The position numbers and the translations under genes were made by a program. The notes under the pieces are model-generated. The model had not been told where the DNA came from and made no database searches. It saw only the letters and a list, made by a program, of their open reading frames with translations. Positions 1-7,764 of a DNA stretch of 64,000 nucleotides are shown one piece after another. The DNA comes from Arthrobacter sp. FW306-2-2C-D06B (GTDB taxonomy: Bacteria > Actinomycetota > Actinomycetes > Actinomycetales > Micrococcaceae): NCBI RefSeq assembly GCF_021789175.1, contig NZ_CP084560.1, positions 620,001-684,000 of the forward strand. Reading direction: 5' to 3'. Within the stretch, counting starts at the first letter, position 1. Each line of letters opens with the position of its first letter.

Positions 1-152
1 ACCGTCTGGCCAGCGAGGCCGAGGGTGTCGACGAAGGCCGCGCCGACGGATTCCACGATGTGGGATGTGATGGATTCGCCGACGATTCCCCGGACGTCAT
101 AGGCCTTGAAGGAAGCCGAGAGGTCAAATGTCTTGTTCTGCTCGCTAGTCAC
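1..152 (-). CDS. manB: Phosphomannomutase/phosphoglucomutase (N-terminal fragment)
   Basis: Only the first 50 or so codons lie in the window; the gene runs off the left edge. The translation from the GTG at 152 contains 'FKAYDVRGIVGE', the N-terminal signature of the alpha-D-phosphohexomutase superfamily, which interconverts hexose 1- and 6-phosphates for GDP-mannose and cell-envelope sugar synthesis. The GTG was chosen because a TAAGAT -10 box (160-165, minus strand) sits seven bases upstream, which implies a leaderless message, and no Shine-Dalgarno sequence is seen. Family assignment is firm. Mannose versus glucose preference cannot be judged from this fragment. Confidence 0.85.
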   Translation of the reverse strand, partial: MTSEQNKTFDLSASFKAYDVRGIVGESITSHIVESVGAAFVDTLGLAGQT

Positions 153-159
153 GCGCTCA

Positions 160-165
160 ATCTTA
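160..165 (-). promoter_or_regulatory. -10 box of manB, leaderless type
   Basis: TAAGAT on the minus strand is followed by seven bases and the GTG start, so transcription should begin at or next to the start codon. No convincing -35 was identified. Confidence 0.5.
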
Positions 166-190
166 CTGTGGAGCGAGGTGGTCACTGCGA

Positions 191-239
191 CGGGACGTCA
201 TCTATGTGGAAAACGCGTGTCCACATAGATGACGTCCCG
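191..239. repeat. Perfect 20-bp inverted repeat between manB and recQ
   Basis: The left arm 191-210 and right arm 220-239 are exact reverse complements around a 9-base loop (aaacgcgtg). Each arm contains TCTATGTGGA or its complement. It lies between two divergent genes, where a terminator is not expected, so an operator or a mobile palindrome is more likely. The TGTGGA/TCCACA half resembles the GTGGACA inner arms of the elements at 9.8 and 14.6 kb. Confidence 0.85.
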
Positions 240-276
240 GGTTCTGGCTGTCTGCGGGTGCTGGAATACTGAAGCC

Positions 277-2448
277 ATGCCCAACAACCCGGATGCTGCC
301 CTACTCGCAGCAGAACAGTCCTCCACCCGGCTGCAGGCCCTTGAAGTACTGAAGGAGCTTGTGGGAAATGCGGACGCCCGATTCCACGACGGCCAGTATG
401 AGGCGATTGAGGCCCTCGTCGACGCCGGACGGCGCGCGTTGGTGGTGCAGCGGACGGGCTGGGGCAAGTCGGCTGTTTACTTCGTCTCTTCGTTGTTGTT
501 GAGGCGCCGGGGCGCTGGCCCGACCCTCATCGTTTCGCCGCTGCTCGCATTGATGCGCGACCAGGTGGCGGCAGCCGCACGGGCGGGGGTGCGGGCCGTA
601 GCGATCAACTCCGCAAACCAGCTTGAGTGGGACAACGTCCGCGAGCAACTGGCCGCGGACGAGGTGGACGTCCTTCTGGTTTCTCCGGAGCGGCTCACCA
701 ATCCTTCATTCCGGGAAAACCAACTTCCCGAGCTCATCCGCCGTACCGGTCTCCTGGTGATTGACGAGGCACACTGTATTTCGGACTGGGGGCACGATTT
801 CCGTCCCGACTATCGGCGCATCTCCGATCTCATCGAGCAACTGCCCGGCAGTGTTCCCGTGTTGGCCACCACGGCCACGGCCAACTCCCGGGTGGTCCAT
901 GACATCGAAGAACAGCTCGGCGCCGGAGTGCTGACCATCCGCGGGGAGCTTGGCCGGGAGTCCTTGCGGCTGGGTGTCTTGAAACTCGCCGACTCGCGGG
1001 ATCGCCTTGGCTGGTTGCTGACCCATCTTGCAAACATGCCAGGCAGCGGAATCATCTACACCCTGACCGTTTCTGCAGCTGAAGACACCGCCCGGCTGCT
1101 CTCCGAGGCAGGCCACAACGTCTTGTCCTACACCGGGAGGACGGATCCCGCGGATCGCGAACGTGCCGAGCAACTCCTCAAGGACAACCAAGTGAAGGCG
1201 CTGGTTGCCACTTCGGCGCTTGGCATGGGCTTCGATAAGCCGGATCTCGGGTTCGTCATCCACCTTGGTGCCCCGTCATCGCCCGTGGCTTACTACCAGC
1301 AAGTTGGCCGTGCCGGCCGTGGCGCCGCAAATGCCGATGTGCTCCTCCTGCCCGGTTCCGAGGACCGCGAGATCTGGCAGTACTTTGCGACCGCTTCAAT
1401 GCCCTCGGAGGAAAAGGCCGCAGCAGTCCTCAATGTCTTGGGCGAATCAGGCTCTGCCTTGTCCACGGTGGCCCTCGAAGCGCGGGTGGACCTGCGACGG
1501 ACGCCTTTGGAACTCCTGCTGAAGGTCCTCGCCGTGGATGGAGCGGTGGAGCGCGTGGGCGGTGGGTGGAGGTCGACAGGACGTCCGTGGATTTACGACG
1601 CCGATCGCTACGCCCGCATCGCCGAGGCCCGGGTGGACGAGCAGGATTCCATGGTGATTTACCAGGACACCGCCGGATGCCGCATGGAATACATCACTGC
1701 GGTCCTGGACGACGAATCCGCACGTGCATGCGGCCGTTGCGACAATTGCGCCGGCAAGTGGTTCCCGGCCGACGTGGCAGCAGCGGCCGCCGACGCCGCC
1801 GGGCAGACCCTTCGGCGCGCGGGTCTTGCACTGGAACCACGGCTTCAATGGCCCAGTGGCATGGATCGGCTCGGCGTGACAGTGAAAGGCAAGATCAAAC
1901 CGGAGGAGTTGCTGGCCGAAGGCCGCGTGCTGGCCCGCCTGACCGACCTCGGCTGGGGTGGTGCCCTCCGTGAGCTCTTTGCGGCCGGTGCCGCTGACCG
2001 CGAGGTTGAACCTGCCATGTTGCAGGCCTGCGTGCAGCTCTTGCGCGAATGGTCTGCCGGAGACGTCCGATCCCCGGGGTGGAGCGGCGAAGGGCGCCCG
2101 GCGGCCGTTGTGAGCATCCCCTCTAGGAACAAGCCGGCGCTGGTCGAATCCTTGGCCCGCGGCATAGCCGGAATCGGCCAGATGCCGTATCTCGGTTCCC
2201 TTCAACTCCAGCACGGCGGACCCACGGGCGGGCGCGGTGGCAACAGCGCCTATCGGCTCGCCGGCGTCTGGGAGCGCCTCGTGGTGGGCCCTGAACTTGG
2301 ACAGAACCTTGCGTCGCTGGGCGGTCAAGGCATCCTCCTGGTCGACGACCTGGCGGACAGCCGCTGGACAATGACCGTTGCAGGCCGTGCACTCAGGCAG
2401 GCCGGGGCAGGATCGGTGTTGCCACTCGTCCTCGGTCAAGCAGCGTGA
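277..2448 (+). CDS. recQ: RecQ-family ATP-dependent DNA helicase with C-terminal PRTase-like domain
   Basis: This 723-residue protein is a 3'-5' DNA helicase of the RecQ family acting in recombination and repair. Visible motifs are Walker A 'GWGKS' (about residue 61-65), motif Ia 'SPLLALMRDQ', the DEAH box 'VIDEAHCISDWGHDFRPDY' (about 163), motif III 'ATTATA' and motif VI 'QVGRAGRG'. A cysteine cluster ending 'CGRCDNC' is the RecQ zinc site. Past it, instead of a plain HRDC domain, the last 110 residues end in 'ILLVDDLADSRWTM', which looks like the PRPP-binding loop of type I phosphoribosyltransferases such as ComF. ATG 277 was preferred to an upstream in-frame ATG at 229, because 229 falls inside the palindrome arm. 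The stop overlaps the next gene as GTGA. Confidence 0.9.
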   Translation: MPNNPDAALLAAEQSSTRLQALEVLKELVGNADARFHDGQYEAIEALVDAGRRALVVQRTGWGKSAVYFVSSLLLRRRGAGPTLIVSPLLALMRDQVAAAARAGVRAVAINSANQLEWDNVREQLAADEVDVLLVSPERLTNPSFRENQLPELIRRTGLLVIDEAHCISDWGHDFRPDYRRISDLIEQLPGSVPVLATTATANSRVVHDIEEQLGAGVLTIRGELGRESLRLGVLKLADSRDRLGWLLTHLANMPGSGIIYTLTVSAAEDTARLLSEAGHNVLSYTGRTDPADRERAEQLLKDNQVKALVATSALGMGFDKPDLGFVIHLGAPSSPVAYYQQVGRAGRGAANADVLLLPGSEDREIWQYFATASMPSEEKAAAVLNVLGESGSALSTVALEARVDLRRTPLELLLKVLAVDGAVERVGGGWRSTGRPWIYDADRYARIAEARVDEQDSMVIYQDTAGCRMEYITAVLDDESARACGRCDNCAGKWFPADVAAAAADAAGQTLRRAGLALEPRLQWPSGMDRLGVTVKGKIKPEELLAEGRVLARLTDLGWGGALRELFAAGAADREVEPAMLQACVQLLREWSAGDVRSPGWSGEGRPAAVVSIPSRNKPALVESLARGIAGIGQMPYLGSLQLQHGGPTGGRGGNSAYRLAGVWERLVVGPELGQNLASLGGQGILLVDDLADSRWTMTVAGRALRQAGAGSVLPLVLGQAA

Positions 2449-3884
2449 CCGGCGCAGTCCCGGACGTCCAGTCCGAATCCAAGTGGCAGCCACGGCTCGC
2501 TTTGCTCGTTGCCGCCACCTTCTTCATGGAGTTCCTTGACGGGACAGTCCTTACAACCGCCATGCCGAGCATCGCGGCCGACTTCAAAGTGGCCTCGGCC
2601 GACGTCAACATCACGATGACTGCCTACCTGGTGACTGTCGCCATGGGAATTCCGCTCAGCAGCTGGCTCGCGGAACGCTTCGGTGCACGCCGGATCTTCT
2701 GCCTGGCGATCGCCGTGTTCACCGTTGCGTCACTGTTGTGCGCGGCCAGCCAGGACCTCACCCTGCTGACCTTGAGCCGGGTGGCGCAGGGGGCCGGCGG
2801 GGCCATGATGGTGCCGGTGGGAACTCTCGTAGTGCTGCGGGGCACACCCAAGTCTGAGCTCCTTCGAGCTACCGCATTCCTTGTGTGGCCCGGGTTGCTT
2901 GCCCCCGTTTTGGCGCCGCTTGTGGGCGGAGCCTTCACTACCTATCTTTCCTGGCACTGGATCTTCCTGATCAACGTACCGCTGGGGCTTGCTGCGTTCA
3001 TCGCAGCCCTTAGGCTGGTTCCGCGAACGGGAGGCGATGCTGCCCGGCGGCTCGACTGGGTGGGGCTCATGCTCACCACCTTCGGCGTCGGATCGCTTGT
3101 GGTGGGCCTTGAAGGAGTTGGTGGTCACGGCGCGGGCGCGGTCCCGGCCGCCGTGCTGCTGGCCGGAGCACTGGCCTTGGCCGGAGCGGCCTGGTGGATG
3201 CTCAAAGCCAAGGCTCCGCTCTTCGATCTCCGGGTTTTCGCCACGCGAACGTTCCGGGCCACCTCCACCGGAGGGTTCGTCTATCGCCTGACCATCAGCT
3301 CGGTGCCTTTTCTGCTGCCGCTGTTGTTCCAGGACGGCTTTGGCTGGGATCCACTCAAATCCGGGGCCATGGTGGCCGCGGTGTTCATCGGCAACATCGG
3401 GATCAAGCCCGCCACGACGCCGATCATTCGGCGGTTCGGTTTCAAACCCGTGTTGGTCCTCGCCTCTTTCGCCTCGGCCGTCACCTTTGCCTCTTGTGCA
3501 GCGCTCAACGCAGGGACCCCGGAGCCGTTGATTTTTGTCTTGCTCCTGGCCAGCGGGGCCTTCCGCTCGATCGGATTCTCGGCGTACGCCTCCGTGCAGT
3601 ATGCGGATATCGTCCCCGGGGAGCTTCCCTCGGCCAACGCTGTGTCAGCTACGCTGGTGCAACTGGCCGCGGGTGGCGGCATTGCCGTGGGTGCGCTCTT
3701 CCTGCGTCTCTTCGACCATGTGTCGCTCTTCGGCGACGGCCCTTCCTCGGCGTACCGTGGTGCCTTCCTCGCCATGGCTGCTGTGATGCTCTTGAGCACA
3801 GTGGACAGCCTCACGCTGCACCGGAACGCCGGAGCTGAAGTCAGTCGTAGTGTTGTGGGCAAACCGGAGAAACGACGGGGCTAG
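2445..3884 (+). CDS. MFS transporter, DHA2 (EmrB/QacA-like) drug exporter
   Basis: This is a 479-residue integral membrane protein of about 14 transmembrane segments. The N-terminal 'FFMEFLDGTVLTTAMPSI' is the motif D1-type start of the DHA2/14-TMS drug:proton antiporters, and 'GMGIPLSSWLAERFGARR'-like loop 2-3 residues (GxLaDrxGrkr equivalent) follow. It should export drugs or metabolites using the proton gradient. Translation starts at a GTG overlapping the recQ stop by four bases (GTGA), so it is probably translationally coupled to the helicase. The substrate cannot be inferred. A strong terminator follows at 3902-3940. Confidence 0.88.
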   Translation: MTGAVPDVQSESKWQPRLALLVAATFFMEFLDGTVLTTAMPSIAADFKVASADVNITMTAYLVTVAMGIPLSSWLAERFGARRIFCLAIAVFTVASLLCAASQDLTLLTLSRVAQGAGGAMMVPVGTLVVLRGTPKSELLRATAFLVWPGLLAPVLAPLVGGAFTTYLSWHWIFLINVPLGLAAFIAALRLVPRTGGDAARRLDWVGLMLTTFGVGSLVVGLEGVGGHGAGAVPAAVLLAGALALAGAAWWMLKAKAPLFDLRVFATRTFRATSTGGFVYRLTISSVPFLLPLLFQDGFGWDPLKSGAMVAAVFIGNIGIKPATTPIIRRFGFKPVLVLASFASAVTFASCAALNAGTPEPLIFVLLLASGAFRSIGFSAYASVQYADIVPGELPSANAVSATLVQLAAGGGIAVGALFLRLFDHVSLFGDGPSSAYRGAFLAMAAVMLLSTVDSLTLHRNAGAEVSRSVVGKPEKRRG

Positions 3885-3901
3885 GGTGCTTGGAGACGCC
3901 A

Positions 3902-3940
3902 GTCGCCGGAACCCCCACCACGGAGATTCCGGCGACTTTT
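3902..3940 (+). terminator. Intrinsic terminator of recQ-MFS
   Basis: The 10-bp arms GTCGCCGGAA (3902-3911) and TTCCGGCGAC (3927-3936) are followed directly by TTTT. They lie between convergent genes. Confidence 0.8.
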
Positions 3941-3972
3941 GGCTGCCCGGCGTCCTGCCGGGATTGCTTTAG

Positions 3973-5055
3973 CTACGAGGCCGGGTGCGTGAACGGGATC
4001 CGGTCGAACGACATGACGCTCGTTGCATCCTCCGGGTTGACCGTGACCTTGAGCCAGTCCTTGGCATTGTTGGATCCATCCACGGTGATTCGCGTCAGGT
4101 TCTTCGCTGCTGTGGCCTGGCCGTAAAAAGACAGCCACGTGGAGCCGGCCGCGAGGGGGTGGTCCTGGTTGTACACGTGGCTGTCACCGTTGATCAGATA
4201 GACCGGGCCGCCGAACGCGTTCGACTCCTCGATCAAGGTCTGCACCAGGGGCTTGAAAGCACCAAAATCCGCCTGGGAAGGGGCCGCGACTGTCGGGTCG
4301 AACATGTCCGCCTGCGTCATCACGACGACGGCCCGGTCACCGTTGTTCCGTGCCTTGCGGAAGGTGTCCCTCAATTCCTGGATGTCAGCTTCGGTCCTCT
4401 GCTGCACCTCGTTAAGCTGGGCGGCGGTGGGCTGGGTCTGGCCAAGTCCGGTCCACGGCAGCATCGAGTTATTGCTGCCGGGAATGTTGACGGCAGTGAA
4501 GGCGACCTCATGCTTGCGGAAGCTGACGTTCTCCGGGAAGCCTTCCTTTGCCTGTGACTTCACCTGCATCGGCGAACCAAGCGTGACGCCGGGCTTCGGG
4601 AAGAAGACTTCCCGGACCTTGGCCAGTCTTTCCAGGGGGTTGTAGGCGCCGTTGTTCGTTCGGTGGCAGTCAGTCCATTCGTTGTCGCCCGGGGTGTAGA
4701 CGAGCGGGGCGGTAAAGCTGTCAAAGTTCTTCTTGATCGCTTCGAAGTACTGGTCCGTGCACTGGGAGGATCCATTTTTGATATCGCCCACGTGTGCTAC
4801 AAAACTCAGTTCCTTGTGCGCGTTCAGGTCCTGAATGTAGGACGGGAAGGCCTGGATCTCGGCGTTACCGTAGGGCACGTCGCCGATCACGCCGAAGCTG
4901 AAGCTCTCGGTATTGCCTTGGTGTCCGTTGCCGTTAGAGCCGCTTTGTCCTGAGTTGCCGCCGTCGTCCGCCGCCACCGCAGGCGACATGAGCAACGTGG
5001 TTGACAGCACGACGGCTCCAACCGTTGCGATCGCGAATCTCGTCATTGAACGCAT
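3973..5055 (-). CDS. Secreted metallophosphoesterase
   Basis: A 360-residue exported protein. Residues 1-28 form a Sec signal peptide (basic start, hydrophobic 'TVGAVVLSTTLLMSP', cleavage near AVA-AD). The mature part has the calcineurin-like metallophosphoesterase motifs in order: 'GVIGDVPYGN', 'HVGDIKNG', 'GDNEWTDC' and a C-terminal 'NGDSHVY'. These supply the Asp/Asn/His metal ligands. A Ser/Gly/Asn-rich linker follows the signal. The start at 5055 is preceded by GAGGAG at good distance; a longer in-frame reading to 5268 has no such site and would run into the tRNA gene. The substrate is unknown; an external phosphate ester is a reasonable guess. Confidence 0.82.
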   Translation of the reverse strand: MRSMTRFAIATVGAVVLSTTLLMSPAVAADDGGNSGQSGSNGNGHQGNTESFSFGVIGDVPYGNAEIQAFPSYIQDLNAHKELSFVAHVGDIKNGSSQCTDQYFEAIKKNFDSFTAPLVYTPGDNEWTDCHRTNNGAYNPLERLAKVREVFFPKPGVTLGSPMQVKSQAKEGFPENVSFRKHEVAFTAVNIPGSNNSMLPWTGLGQTQPTAAQLNEVQQRTEADIQELRDTFRKARNNGDRAVVVMTQADMFDPTVAAPSQADFGAFKPLVQTLIEESNAFGGPVYLINGDSHVYNQDHPLAAGSTWLSFYGQATAAKNLTRITVDGSNNAKDWLKVTVNPEDATSVMSFDRIPFTHPAS

Positions 5056-5192
5056 GAATCTCTCCTCGTCGTTGGTCTCCGTTACCCGGACGAGGTTATT
5101 GGCGCGAGCTGAATTCAAAGAGTCGGAGACATGAATCTTCCCCGCCAGGTTTCGCCGCAAAAGGCCCCGGAACGCAAAAGACCCGGGGACGC

Positions 5193-5219
5193 AAAAGGCC
5201 CCGGTCAGGGACCGGGGCC
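5193..5219 (-). terminator. Terminator downstream of tRNA-Ser(GCT)
   Basis: The perfect 10-bp arms GGCCCCGGTC/GACCGGGGCC (5197-5219) end in TTTT when read on the minus strand, immediately 3' of the tRNA. Confidence 0.8.
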
Positions 5220-5226
5220 AAAACGC

Positions 5227-5313
5227 GGAGACGGGGGGATTTGAACCCCCGGTGGAGTTGTGCCCCACACTTCATTAGCAGTGAAGCCCATTCGGCCGCT
5301 CTGGCACGTCTCC
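5227..5313 (-). tRNA. tRNA-Ser (anticodon GCT)
   Basis: The minus strand gives an 87-nt tRNA with a seven-base acceptor stem GGAGACG/CGTCTCC, an anticodon arm 'TTCACTGCTAATGAA' with anticodon GCT, a long variable arm typical of class II tRNA-Ser, and the T-loop GTTCAAATC. The CCA tail is not encoded. It reads AGC/AGU serine codons. Confidence 0.95.
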
Positions 5314-5443
5314 AGTTGCTATTGCTAGCCAACCAAGGATACGCAGAACTGGGCACCCAGCGCAAAACGGGGGCGCGGGGCGCCGCACCGCCGCCTGTCG
5401 GAGCTGGCGCGGGCCGCCGTCGTGCGCTCCGTCGTGAAGGGCG

Positions 5444-7705
5444 CTAGTGCCCCGAGCCCTCCTTGCCCGCAAGCGCCCGCCACAGGAAGTGCTGGCTGCG
5501 GGCTTGGAGCGAGGCCGCCTGGCGGTTGTCCGAGGCTCCCGCGTGACCGCCTTCAACTGCCTCGCGGAACCACACGTTGGGGATGCCCATTGCCTGCATC
5601 CGGGCTGCCATTTTCCGCGCCTGGACCGGGCCTACACGGTCATCGGAGGTGGCCGTCCAGATGAACGTCTCTGGGTACTCCACGCCGTCGCGCAACAGGT
5701 GGTACGGCGAGAAGGTGCGGATGTACTCCCACTGTTCAGGGACATCGGGGTCGCCGTACTCGGCAATCCAGGAGTAACCGGCCGAAAGCTTGGTGTAGCG
5801 GCGCATGTCCAGCAACGGGACGCCGCAGGAGACGGCTCCGAACAGCTCCGGGTACTGGGTCAGCATGTTGCCCACCAGTAGTCCGCCGTTGGAGCCGCCC
5901 ACGCAGCCGAGCCGCCGCGGACTCGTGACGCCCCGCGAAATGAGGTGCCGCGCCACGGCGGCGAAGTCCTCGAACGCGCGGTGTCGATTCGCCTGCAAGG
6001 CTGCGCGGTGCCAAGCGGGACCGTACTCGCCGCCCCCGCGGATGTTGGCCACGACGTAGACGCCGCCACGTGAATGTGCCGCGGAGCCGTCTTCGGACGG
6101 GATGCTTTCGGTCCGGCGTTCCAGCCAGGCGCGCCCGATGGCTCCGCTGTAGGCCGGCGTCCTAGAGACTTCGAACCCGCCGTAGCCCGAGAGCTGCGTG
6201 GGGTTCTCGCCGTCGAGGTCAAGATCTTTGGACGCCACTTGGAAATAGGGCACGCGGGTGCCGTCTGCCGAGGTGGCGAAGTGCTGCTGGACCTCGTAGT
6301 CCTCCTCGTTGAAGAACGACGGCGAGGACTTCACCACCGCGTGGGTGCTGGCCACTCCGCCGTCATGGCCTGCGTCGAGCGTGTAGCTCGCGATCCCGGG
6401 GGACAAAGTGCCGCGCATGAGCGTGGTGGGGGTAGTGAAGCCCGTTGCCACGAGCCAGTAGTCGTTGCCGGCGTCGTCGCCTTCTGCTTCGTCCTCGTCG
6501 TCGACGGCGTAGGCGTTCACATCGTGCAGCGGCGGGCACGCATCCAACAACGTCGAGGCCCACCCGCCCGCGGAGTCCTTGCGGGCAGGGTCGAGCGCCC
6601 TGATTTCGGAAGAGACGTCATGCAGCAGGTTCAGGAGGAGGTAGTTCCGGGTCCAACTCCACGACTGGAGGGACGTGTGCTCATCCGGGGTGAAAAGCAC
6701 CGTGAAGTCGCGGGCCCCGGACAGATAACCCTCAAAGTCGGCGGCCAGCAGAGACCCGGCGGGATAGGTGGTTCCGTCCACGTTCCAGTCCTGCCGCGGA
6801 CGGAACATGAGCCATTCGCGGTGGGAACTGAGGTTGACGTCGGTGGGGACATCGATGGCGAGCCACGCGTCACCATGCAGCACGGAAGTGGTCCGGTTGA
6901 AGAAGTCGATCCAGTCGACCGCGAACGTGCGTTCGAAACCGGGGGTGGAGTCGTGGGCGACGAGGGCCATCATGTGGTCTTCGGGGATCTCGAAAATCCG
7001 TTCGGCTTCAATCAGGGATTGGCCTCGACGGAGCTTCACCCCGGTGCGCGAGTAGGACGAGCTGGTCTTCGGCAGGCCGTCGGCAGTGGTGGCAACCAGC
7101 AGGGTATCGGCGTCGAGCCAGCTCACGTTGCCCTTCGCGGTCGGGAGGTCGAAACCGCCCGTGGCAGGGTCCACGAAGGTGCGGGTCTCGACGTCGAACT
7201 CGCGGTGGCGGTTGGCGTCACCGCCGTCGGGGGAGAGGGCGATGATGGCGAGGCGGTGCGGTTCGCCTTCGGCCGGGCGCAGGAAGTTGGCGCCGTGGAA
7301 AACCCATTCTTCGCCTTCAGCGGCGGCCAGTTCGTCGATGTCGAGCAGCACGTCCCATTCCGGGGCATCGCTGAGGTAGCTTTCCCATGTGGTCCGGCGC
7401 CAGAGGCCCTTGGGGTTCTGCTGGTCTTTCCAGAAGTTGTAATAGTGCTCGCCACGCTTGTTGACCATGGCGATCCTGTCCGTGGAGTCCAGAACCTCCA
7501 GGATTCCGGCTTCCAGGGCGGCGTAGTCGGCGTCGTCGAGCAAGTCTTCGGTGCGGGCATTTTGCTCCCGCACCCAGGCCAGCTGTTCCTCGCCGTGAAT
7601 GTCTTCAAGCCAGATATTCTCGTCGACAGGCTCGGGGGCGGTTGCGGTTTCCTGGGCAGTTTCGTTGTCGGGCGCGGGCGCTTGATCAGCTGCTGTGGTG
7701 GTCAT
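5444..7705 (-). CDS. Prolyl oligopeptidase family serine peptidase (S9A)
   Basis: This 753-residue cytosolic peptidase cleaves short peptides, classically after proline. About the first 430 residues should form the beta-propeller gate and the rest the alpha/beta-hydrolase domain. The catalytic triad is visible: nucleophile Ser in 'GGSNGGLL' (about 605), Asp in 'TSDDRVGP' (about 689) and His in 'EGGHAG' (about 721). No signal peptide is present; the N-terminus is a low-complexity Thr/Ala/Pro/Glu stretch. ATG 7705 has GAGGG five bases upstream. Motifs suit the PREP branch, but oligopeptidase B-like specificity cannot be excluded. Confidence 0.92.
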   Translation of the reverse strand: MTTTAADQAPAPDNETAQETATAPEPVDENIWLEDIHGEEQLAWVREQNARTEDLLDDADYAALEAGILEVLDSTDRIAMVNKRGEHYYNFWKDQQNPKGLWRRTTWESYLSDAPEWDVLLDIDELAAAEGEEWVFHGANFLRPAEGEPHRLAIIALSPDGGDANRHREFDVETRTFVDPATGGFDLPTAKGNVSWLDADTLLVATTADGLPKTSSSYSRTGVKLRRGQSLIEAERIFEIPEDHMMALVAHDSTPGFERTFAVDWIDFFNRTTSVLHGDAWLAIDVPTDVNLSSHREWLMFRPRQDWNVDGTTYPAGSLLAADFEGYLSGARDFTVLFTPDEHTSLQSWSWTRNYLLLNLLHDVSSEIRALDPARKDSAGGWASTLLDACPPLHDVNAYAVDDEDEAEGDDAGNDYWLVATGFTTPTTLMRGTLSPGIASYTLDAGHDGGVASTHAVVKSSPSFFNEEDYEVQQHFATSADGTRVPYFQVASKDLDLDGENPTQLSGYGGFEVSRTPAYSGAIGRAWLERRTESIPSEDGSAAHSRGGVYVVANIRGGGEYGPAWHRAALQANRHRAFEDFAAVARHLISRGVTSPRRLGCVGGSNGGLLVGNMLTQYPELFGAVSCGVPLLDMRRYTKLSAGYSWIAEYGDPDVPEQWEYIRTFSPYHLLRDGVEYPETFIWTATSDDRVGPVQARKMAARMQAMGIPNVWFREAVEGGHAGASDNRQAASLQARSQHFLWRALAGKEGSGH

Positions 7706-7753
7706 CCCTCATCCTAGGGTGACTGTCTGAGAAGGAAGCAAGTCACAAGAAGT

Positions 7754-7759
7754 TAGGCT
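7754..7759 (+). promoter_or_regulatory. -10 box, leaderless type (TAGGCT)
   Basis: TAGGCT is followed by five bases and then GTG 7765. The same hexamer and spacing recur before genes at 43570, 44765 and 51252. Confidence 0.5.
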
Positions 7760-7764
7760 TGGGC

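Noticed and set aside
229..276. Upstream start for RecQ at ATG 229
   Set aside because: It lies in the palindrome's right arm and adds 16 residues unlike the family N-terminus.
6074..7717. 547-codon plus-strand frame opposite the prolyl oligopeptidase
   Set aside because: Shadow of a real gene: Val/Gly/Arg-rich translation without motifs, while the opposite strand has a complete catalytic triad.
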